NCBI GenBank assembly: GCA_963555705.1
Contig: OY743170.1
Span: 11,013,096-11,077,095, forward strand
Origin: Ligustrum vulgare
Taxonomy: Eukaryota; Streptophyta; Magnoliopsida; Lamiales; Oleaceae
Direction: 5' to 3'
DNA length: 64,000 nucleotides
In this document: one piece after another, positions 56,731-64,000 of the stretch
Position numbering within the stretch: the first letter of the stretch is position 1
Layout: each line of letters begins with the position of its first letter
Position numbers and translations under genes: made by a program
The notes under the pieces: model-generated
The model's input: the letters and a program-made list of their open reading frames with translations, nothing else
The model's database searches: none
What the model was told of the DNA's origin: nothing

Positions 56731-58394
56731 CTAATTCAAATTTTGAAATACTTCTTTGAAAACAACATTTGCAGTTGAATTGGATGATACTCCATCTTGA
56801 TCACAAGTAATTATCTTTAATCCCGAACGATTTGTAACTCTAGAAACTGCCACGTATAGTTGACCATGACTGAAGATGGGCTTCTTCAGGTACAGACCTA
56901 CATGCGATAGTGATTGGCCTTGACTTTTGTTAATAGTCATAGCATACGATACAATTAATGGATATTGCCTTCTTTGGAACTTAAAAGGTAGTCTTTGATC
57001 CGATGGAGTTAAAGTCATTCGTGGGATGAACACTTTGTGTCCTATATTACTTCCTGTGATGACCTTTGCTTCCAAAACATGATTACCGAGTTTTGTTATG
57101 ACCAGTCTTGTCCCATTGCACAATCCTGCAGAATGATCAATATTTCTTAACAACATCACAGGAGTTCCAACCTTCAATTTAAGCTCATGATTAGGTACAC
57201 CCGAACATCGTATGCTGTTCAAGAACTCTGGTGTGTGTAGATCATCTAGTAAATCAATATTTGAATCTGATTTAGAAGCTGCATCAGAGCTTAGATACGT
57301 ATTTCCATCTGTTTCATTGAGAGAGACCATATGTTCATTGACCGTTTCAACAACATCCAGTGTTGGGGCTAAAATGGCTCTTTCCTGCAAATATGATGAG
57401 TCATTGACTTTTTCAGAGAAATTTGGATACGTACTATGTACTATTGATGCAAATAAATCTCCTGTATCTTTTATCAGTAAGTCATCAGGTATTTCAATCA
57501 AAGTATGACCATCGTTTTTCCCACCAATTGTACCATCTCCAATATTTGAAATCCACTCTGAAAATGACTTGAACTCTTCAAGATCAACATCTGAGTTTGG
57601 CCTTTGTAGCCTCATGTTCTTTGTCAATTTCAAAACTTTACAATGTTGCCATAAATATGATGAGTTAATTGTTGCAAGCACGATATCTTGCCTGCTGCCC
57701 TTTGGAATTACAGGTAATATCTGCCTGAAATCTCCTCCAAAAACAACTGTTTTACCTCCGAATGGTTGTGTGAAGCTGAGTGGATTGCTAAATCTCAGAA
57801 TATCCCTCATAGTCCTGTCTAACGCTTCAAAACAATACCTATTCATCATGGGGGCTTCATCCCAAATGATAAGATCAGTTTTGACAATTAGCTCCGCTAA
57901 AGGACTGCCCTGTTTAATGTTGCACGTTGAATCTTCAGTGGGAATTAAAGGAATAGAAAATCTGGAATGAGCAGTTCTACCACCCGGTATAAGAAGTGAA
58001 GCTATACCACTTGATGCAACAGTTAGTACAATCTGTCCCCTTGATCGTATTGCTGCAGATACAGTTTTCCATATAAATGTCTTTCCTGTACCTCCTGGCC
58101 CATAAAGAAAGAACACCCCACCATCACCCTTATCAACTGCATCGATAATTGTTTCATAGACATTTCGTTGCTCATCTGTTAGATTCGATACAAATCTGTT
58201 GTGTTCTTCTGCCAAGAGGTCTCTATCATAACGTAATTCATCGCGAATAAGTCTGTTTTGCCTAAACGAAAGATCAATGACCACTGGGAACGGCATGGTT
58301 GGGAAATCACGTAAACTTTTCCCAGTACTCCGGAGTATTGTTTCAATCTCTGTTAGAGTATAATCCTTTATTTCATCGTCAGTGAGTTCCAATT
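56731..58394 (-). CDS. RepHel exon 4: Pif1-type DNA helicase
   Basis: 554 codons, open to the stop at 56731. The helicase unwinds DNA during rolling-circle transposition. Motifs in order: GPGGTGKTFIWKT (Walker A), LIIWDEAPMMNR (Walker B), VVFGGDFRQILPVIPKGSRQ (motif III), LTKNMRL, and INKSQGQSLSHVGLYL, HGQLYVAVSRVTNR (motifs V-VI). The exon starts at ELELTDDE after an acceptor CATACAG (58395). All catalytic residues are present. The intron before it (58395-58613) holds ATT/ATC microsatellites. Confidence 0.93.
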
Positions 58395-58424
58395 CTGTAT
58401 GTTTAAACATATAAAGCATTATAA

Positions 58425-58560
58425 TTGCAAATATAATAATTTATTATTATTATATTTATTATTATTATTATTAAGATGATGATTGTGATGATGATGTCAT
58501 CATCATCACCACCAGTACCACAGTAATTATATTAATAGTATCATTATTACTATTTATTAT
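58425..58560. repeat. ATT/ATG microsatellite tracts in RepHel intron 3
   Basis: (TTA)n at 58440-58472 and GATGATG/ATCATC runs at 58474-58510. They sit within the intron and do not affect the frame. Confidence 0.85.
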
Positions 58561-58613
58561 CATATTATTCAATATTATTATTTTAAAACGGAATTAAAGG
58601 AGGATAGTAATAC

Positions 58614-60869
58614 CTGTATGTTGTAAAATATTGCGTTGCCTATAGAGAATATCATCTGATAAGTACCGCCAGCACTCTTCCCATACAAATTCAGGCCTTG
58701 AAAGAGAATTAGAATATAACAAAGTCGCAAATAGAATTCTCAAACAATGGGCAGATCCCCAGTGGCTTGCTTCAACTATTCCATCCACGTATTCTTTGTC
58801 ATCATCTAACAAACCAAGGGCGTAGCAAGCATCTCTAAAAGAATTATATTGAACATCATTTATGCATCTAGTCTCTTCATAACTTCTTGGTCCTTTCACT
58901 ATATTAAGCAAAATTCTCAAATAATACCGTTCACCGGAACCAGGGGGCACATAAAATACACGTCCAATTGAAAATCTGCGCTTCCGCGGATGCCATTCCC
59001 TCAAAGATTGCTTCCATACAAATTGAGTTGGGAACTCTGCATACGTTAAAGACCTTGCCTCAGGATATTTACGATTAGCTTCCATCCAAGCTGAAAACAT
59101 CGATGAATTCACCGTAGGTCTACTCAAGACATCATCTATTGCATCGGAATCTGAGAATATTATGTTTTGCTCATTAGGAAGGTGAAAAGGCAGTCTCTCA
59201 ACTGGAGGATCTCTGAAATGAATATCAAATCCAAATATTCTCCAAGCAGCCTCACATGGTGAAATGTACCTGCAATCATAGTACATATTTATTTCATCAA
59301 CTTGATGTTTATCATTATCTTCAGCATTGCCATAAAATGTTGCAGTAACGCGATCATGTCCTTTGTTCACATATTTGAAGAGATACTTTATCGACCTGGA
59401 CTGGTTGCACCATTCAACATTTATATGAGCACCATATTTTAGAAGCAAGAATCGGTTGTGTGGCACTACATATCTATTATCCAACTCAATCCCATTTCTA
59501 CTGATTGTTCTACCGTTATCCCTCCTACGGTAAATTGGATAACCATCTTCATCAACAACTGTGCAATCTGTGTAACGCTTTGGAAAATGCTTAGAGCATT
59601 TTCCGTCCAACATACATGGAGAATTTTTTCTCAAACTTCCGCATGGACCATGCATCATCAAATTTTTCACTGCATCATAGTAGTCAAGATCCATAGTCTT
59701 ATCAGGAATTTCCGCCGAAATGATCTTATCAATATCTTCACCTGATGGATATTTGTCTTCTTGGAATAGGAAAAGCAATATGTGTGCATGAGGCAAACCA
59801 CGTTTTTGGAACTCGATTGTATATATAACTGTAAGTAATTGTGAAAAATTTCCCATATTAAATCATATAAAGAATTAAATTGTTAAGAGCTAAATTATTT
59901 TATTTAATAGACATGTTAAAGAAAAATGCACAAATAAAATTACCTGCTTTGACTCTTCCAAAGACCTTGTTTACTCTAAGATCTCTTATCAAATTTTCCA
60001 ACTTGACCTTGAATATTCTACAAAGTATGTCTGGTCGATCCTCTGGTTTCAAAGCTCTATGTTCAACAAAACGCACAATCTCTGGCCACTTAGGATTGCA
60101 TGTAAATGTAATGAAAAGGTCAGGATAACCTGCCCACTTACAAATTGACATTGCGTCTTGATAATTTTGGACCATATATCGTGCACCACCAGTAAAAGAA
60201 GAGGGCAAAATCACACGTTTCCCTTGAGAAGAAGGGCTTGTTTCTCCTCTTAATATTGCTTCAGTCAATCCTCTATACATATCAGATCTCAAATCCTTTT
60301 GATGAGCTCGTATATAGGATAAACGCGAAGATTCAACCATGGTGTATGCATCAACTAAGAATTGCTGGAACAACCTTCTTGCCAATAAAATATTCGAAGA
60401 CTCATATTCCCTTTCTTGCAATCTGTAAGAAAAGAACTCTCTCATTGTAATCTTCTTTCTTCGATATGAAGGATTGGTATTCGAGTATCTTAGTGGGACG
60501 TCCTCTCGATATCCATCCTCGCCATACGGGAAAATCAATGGATACTGAAGACCAAGATATGAAGCATTCAACTCATTTATTCGCTTCAGTTGCCCATTTT
60601 TAGTCTCAACTATTATATCCCTGTCGGCTGGAGATGTTTCAAAATCCCCAACTATTAATGTTGCAACTTCTGAGACGGATAGCAAATTATACCTTCTACC
60701 ATCTTGTTCTCTCCTTCCAATGAGTCTCAGCCTTAGATCCGACGAAACATTATTGCGAATTGTGTCCCTCACCATTCGAAATGATTTCACCAACACATTG
60801 TGATCGTCAAGCATCAACTTCAAATCAGAAACAATCTCGGCATGAAGCTTGTTGATGTCAACATTATTG
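58614..60869 (-). CDS. RepHel exons 2-3: HUH replication initiator
   Basis: Exon 2 (60869-59944) and exon 3 (59828-58614) join in frame across an intron with GTAATT and TTACAG borders. Exon 2 has NNVDINKLHAEIVSDLKLML, RDIIVETKNGQLKRINELNA and the Helitron-like N-domain YPLIFPYGEDGY, then DLFITFTCNPKWPEIVRF (Rep motif 1). Exon 3 opens IYTIEFQKRGLPHAHILLFL, the HUH metal-binding motif, followed by SIKYLFKYVNKG, the Rep motif 3 with the nicking tyrosines. It nicks and joins DNA at the element ends. No stop or frameshift. Confidence 0.93.
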
Positions 60870-60958
60870 CTGAGGTACCAAAAATACAACACATTAATTT
60901 TAAGTATAAAACACTAATAAATTTGTTAATCGAAGAAAAAAACACATATAAGACTTAC

Positions 60959-61383
60959 CAGACAGCTTGAATTCTATTCGACACTTCATTATCCGTGTCG
61001 TAAATATAGAGCTGGGCAAACTTCGGGAGGCAATAAACTTCCTATCATGTGATAATTTTGACCATGCATCCGAAACACAGGAGGTCCCTTTCCTTTATTT
61101 ATACTTGAATCGATCTTTCCACCCATGGATGTAAAAGAAAACATTGTATTGTATAGTCGAATGTTGTCAAGGAAATGTTTGCTTTTTCGACTTGAACCAT
61201 TTAGTAAATTATTCAGGACCTGCGGAAGATTACGCATTTTCGGTAGCTCTACTTTTCCATGCATACAACACAAAGAGAACTTTGGCTTTGATGTATTATA
61301 ATGTTTTCCAATTCTTTCCTCATACCAAAATGAAGCACCACAATATTCACAACTATATATTGGATCTCCAATATCCCAAAAAT
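60959..61383 (-). pseudogene. RepHel exon 1 (partial), one frameshift
   Basis: From an acceptor TTTTGCAG (61384) the exon reads FWDIGDPIYSCEYCGASFWY, then KPKFSLCCMHGKVELP and NGSSRKSKHFLDNIRLYNTM with FSFTSMGGKIDSSI, the N-terminal zinc-finger-like part of plant Helitron proteins. Near 61025 the frame breaks after SLLPPE; a second frame continues PKFAQLYIYDTDNEVSNRIQ to the donor GTAAGT at 60958. A short deletion explains it. The first coding exon upstream is not identified. Confidence 0.85.
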
Positions 61384-62520
61384 CTGCAAAAGTCTATATA
61401 TGTAAGTGTAATGAATGGAGCCAAAATTTGATTACATATTGTAATAATTTCATAAGTTTAAATTTTTTGAAGCAACTATGTTAAGAAATCGAAGTTGAAA
61501 GTTATTTTATATTCACTTAAGGGTATAAGTAATTAATCGTATGTTGACGGTGTTGAAAATTGAAGACGTGATTTATTTAATATAACTAATTTATTACAAT
61601 TAATAGTTTTGTAAAAGATTATAATTTTCTCAATGAACTATATTACACTACACTGTGTGACAATAAGTAAATTATCCAATTATTTATTTATTTCAATTTG
61701 ACTAAAAATTACTTGCATTTATGATAAAATTGATCCGTGGATACATTTAGGTATTACCAAGTTTTATAATTTTACATATCAATTGTAGTAATTATAATAA
61801 AAATATTAGAAATTCAAATTTCACTATAAATAAACTTTATTGCAGTTAAAAGTATTAATGTTTGAGGGTACTAAATATTAGAACAATTGACATTATAGTC
61901 TGAGGAGGGATTTGACAAAATGTGTTATAACAGACATACTCAAAATGTTAAAAATTACCTGTAATAACAAATCAATTTAGGTTTTGTTTGTTAAAAGTTA
62001 TATTGTTTAAATTAGTATCTTTTTTGACCTTTTGTAGATAAAATTTATGGTTGAAAATTGAGAGAGAAGATTTGTTAAAATATTTTTATTTTAAAATATG
62101 TTTTTTTTTTATATTTTAGAGGTAAAATGTATGTAAAATGAAGAGAGAAAATGTTTGTGGTTAAAAAGTGATTTGAGAATTTGTGTTGTTTAAAAACATA
62201 TTTTTTAATACTTTGCCAAAATGAGGCTAAAATTTTATTTCGAGAACTGTGTAGCCTCCGTTCAGATATGTCAAATCAGATTTTTTTGGTTTTTTTTGTT
62301 ATTTTTTAAGTAGATGAATGTTTAAAAATTGAAGAAAGAAAATATGTAGTGTTAAATATTTATTTGGGGAATTGTGTAGTTTAAAAAGTTGTTTATAAAT
62401 TACAATTATTACATTATCGAAGTAAAAAATATGTTTACCAAAAAAAAAGTAGATACACGTGTCAACTATCCTACCTTGTTTTCGAGATTGGCCTTATCTT
62501 TTGGGTTAAAAATAGTCTGA
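61384..62520. other. Helitron 5' side or flank, with two family W repeats
   Basis: AT-rich, no coding signal. Family W sequence at 62030-62230 (GAGAGAGAAGATTTG; AGAGAGAAAATGTTTGTGG) and 62280-62440. The missing RepHel first exon and the Helitron TC end may lie here. Confidence 0.45.
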
Positions 62521-62542
62521 ATATTTCACATTTCTCTCAACC

Positions 62543-62692
62543 TTTCTAGACTCTTCGACCATATACAGAGACGCTCCTCCGTCTCCTCTGAAGACGGAGG
62601 TGTATTTCGCGTAAACATTTCTAGACTCTTCGACCATATACAGAGACGCTCCTCCGTCTCCTCTGAAGACGGAGGTGTATTTCGCGTAAACA
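62543..62692 (-). repeat. Perfect 75-bp tandem duplication, in frame
   Basis: Units 62543-62617 and 62618-62692 appear identical. 75 bases keep the frame, and the minus-strand 71-residue frame has the 25-residue unit twice (FTRNTPPSSEETEERLCIWS...). Each unit contains a hairpin CCTCCGTCTCCTCTGAAGAC followed by GGAGG. The product is unknown. Confidence 0.93.
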
Positions 62693-62825
62693 GCAGGATT
62701 CCATCACAATCGGCCGACGATAAAAGGATTTGAACCTTCAAACTACGAAATCTAAACCTCCAAATCCTGATTCACGTCGCTAATCTGTTGGTTTCTCGAA
62801 AATCAACTATCGGTGCCCCACTTTT

Positions 62826-63169
62826 CGACGATCCGTGACTCAAAAAGGGCCGATATCAAAGAAACCACTGAGGTTTGTTTTGCTTAGGCTTTCTATATTA
62901 TTTTCAGAAATTTATTCCATCTGAACCAGAAAAAATAAGCATTACCTTATTTCGTATGTACTAATACATGTTTTTTTTATGTTCCCTTGCTAGATCTCGA
63001 CGATCCGTGACTCAAAAAGGGCCGATATCAAAGAAACCACTGAGGTTTGTTTTGCTTAGGCTTTCTATATGATTTTCAGAAATTTATTCCATCTGAACCA
63101 GAAAAAATAAGCATTACCTTATTTGGTGTGTACTAATACATGTTTTTTTTATGTTCCCTTGCTAGATCT
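62826..63169. repeat. 172-bp tandem duplication with splice-like borders
   Basis: Units 62826-62997 and 62998-63169 differ at about three positions. Each has GAAACCACTGAG followed by GTTTGTTTTG (donor-like) and ends CCCTTGCTAG-ATCT (acceptor-like), so a short exon and intron may have been duplicated together. Confidence 0.92.
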
Positions 63170-63352
63170 ACAATTCCTTGCGAGATCTGGTTCTTATTCG
63201 ACCTGTACAGAGACGGTGAAAAAAATTTCGTGTTCCTTCTTCATTACTCCGTACAGAAGTTGAGCAAATATTTTCTATATGCTTGGGATTTTTTAAATTT
63301 TGTTTATTGCGTGTCCCTTGTTCATCACACCGTACAGATGTTAAGCTATTAT

Positions 63353-63401
<49 letters not shown>

Positions 63402-64000
63402 TTTATGATTTTTTACATTTTTGTTTAAAGAATTATGTCCATTCTTGTCTTAATATGATAGTAGCCATACACTTTAAATATATTGATATATTTCGTTCAT
63501 TTCTCATTGCAAGCCATGACAAACTTGCAAAGAATCGTTGGAAACTGTTGTTGGTACAACACCGAGAATGTCAACACATAGAGGTGAGGGCACTGTATAC
63601 AATTTTTAAAAACTGCCATAAGATTTTTAATTATAGTTCTGAGTTATACAAAATCTAACAAAGTTTTTCTGTTTTCTATGCCGAGATCTGAATTACCATG
63701 CTTGGGATGAAGCTACAAACAAAGAGAAACATAGAACGCATGTTTTTTTACTTGTCCTCATGGCCATTAAATTGGTTACATCTCCAGGTATATCATCTTT
63801 ATCTAGTACATAATTATTTCCACATTATAATACGTTTATTTTAATCTGTTTTTTGTTTTCTGGAATGGAAAAACTTATCTGCTTCAAAACATATTTTAAT
63901 TCACATTCCTTAAGTGATATAAGCATTATTTCAGTTAGAATATATAGGTTCTTAAAATCATTAAAAAATACCTCTATTCGACTGAATATCAGATTCCTCT
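63170..64000 (+). other. Exon-like plus-strand DNA, gene not recognised
   Basis: Stretches such as CTGGTTCTTATTCGACCTGT (63188), GACAAACTTGCAAAGAATCG (63519) to a GTGAGG donor at 63582, and CTGAATTACCATGCTTGGG to CTCCAG (63689-63787) look like small exons separated by AT-rich introns; a TA repeat lies at 63357-63400. The 172-residue open frame 63140-63658 runs through the TA repeat and is not credible as a whole. It may be the 5' part of a gene that continues beyond the window, or gene fragments picked up by the neighbouring Helitron. Confidence 0.35.
63357..63400. repeat. (TA)n microsatellite
   Basis: About 22 TA units. Confidence 0.97.

Larger units (their letters stand above)
56562..61383 (-). 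mobile_element. Autonomous-type Helitron, near-intact RepHel (5' end not found)
   Basis: The minus-strand 3' terminus is CCGTGCATCGCACGG hairpin, GTGGATGAA, CTAG (56565-56562), then host T (56561): the canonical plant Helitron end. Upstream on the same strand lies a four-exon RepHel gene of about 1410 codons. The element begins beyond 61383; I could not place the TC end. It is the only RepHel source in the window. Confidence 0.9.

Noticed and set aside
63140..63658. A 172-residue plus-strand open frame
   Set aside because: It crosses the 172-bp duplication border and a (TA)22 repeat and shows no domain; only parts may be exonic.

Overview
This window is nuclear DNA from a flowering plant, most likely a eudicot. 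The evidence is spliced genes with GT-AG introns, plant-type Ty1/copia and Ty3/gypsy retrotransposons primed by initiator Met-tRNA, Helitrons with the plant CTAG-T end, PIF/Harbinger, Mutator-like and hAT-like miniature elements, long AT microsatellites, and AT-rich spacers. I cannot name the species. Only one ordinary host gene is recognisable: the 5' part of an NRT1/PTR (NPF5-type) transporter at the left edge, minus strand, with three exons seen and the rest beyond position 1. Nearly everything else is mobile DNA, much of it inserted into older mobile DNA.

Layout. 1-1.8 kb: NPF5 gene and its TATA box. 3.9-8.1 kb: a complete-ended but internally deleted copia element (copia-1) with a GATAT target duplication. 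9.2-13.9 kb: a decayed full-length copia (copia-2). 14.5-16 kb: miniature elements. 16.6-23.7 kb: a Helitron cluster (A, a helicase relic, and B), including an inverted duplicate of the end of copia-2, a 92-bp perfect-ended hairpin insertion, and a palindromic PIF-type element split by Helitron B. 24-33.8 kb: hAT-like and other miniature elements, a 348-bp TRIM retrotransposon and tandem duplications. 33.8-53.7 kb: one compound locus. An LTR of a third copia element (copia-3) has been duplicated and interrupted by two mirror-image repeat-rich DNA elements (E1, E2), a CRM-like gypsy element (itself carrying a 504-bp Mutator-like insertion) and Helitron C; its 3' LTR carries a Pack-MULE candidate with 9-bp target duplications. 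53.8-56.55 kb: a long-inverted-repeat element. 56.56 kb to at least 61.4 kb: a near-intact autonomous Helitron on the minus strand whose Rep and helicase exons are open. 62.5-64 kb: exon-like sequence with two fresh tandem duplications.

How the parts fit: the 56.6-61.4 kb Helitron is the only plausible source of RepHel protein here and could act in trans on the non-autonomous Helitrons, above all C, whose 3' hairpin is nearly the same. The copia and gypsy elements all carry inactivating lesions. The most interesting items are the gene-fragment carriers (Pack-MULE at 52409-53620; E2 at 42531-45667), the autonomous Helitron, the hairpin at 17628-17725, and the internal controls for insertion sites provided by duplicated or palindromic flanks. 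All calls come from reading the sequence; no alignment or database search was run.
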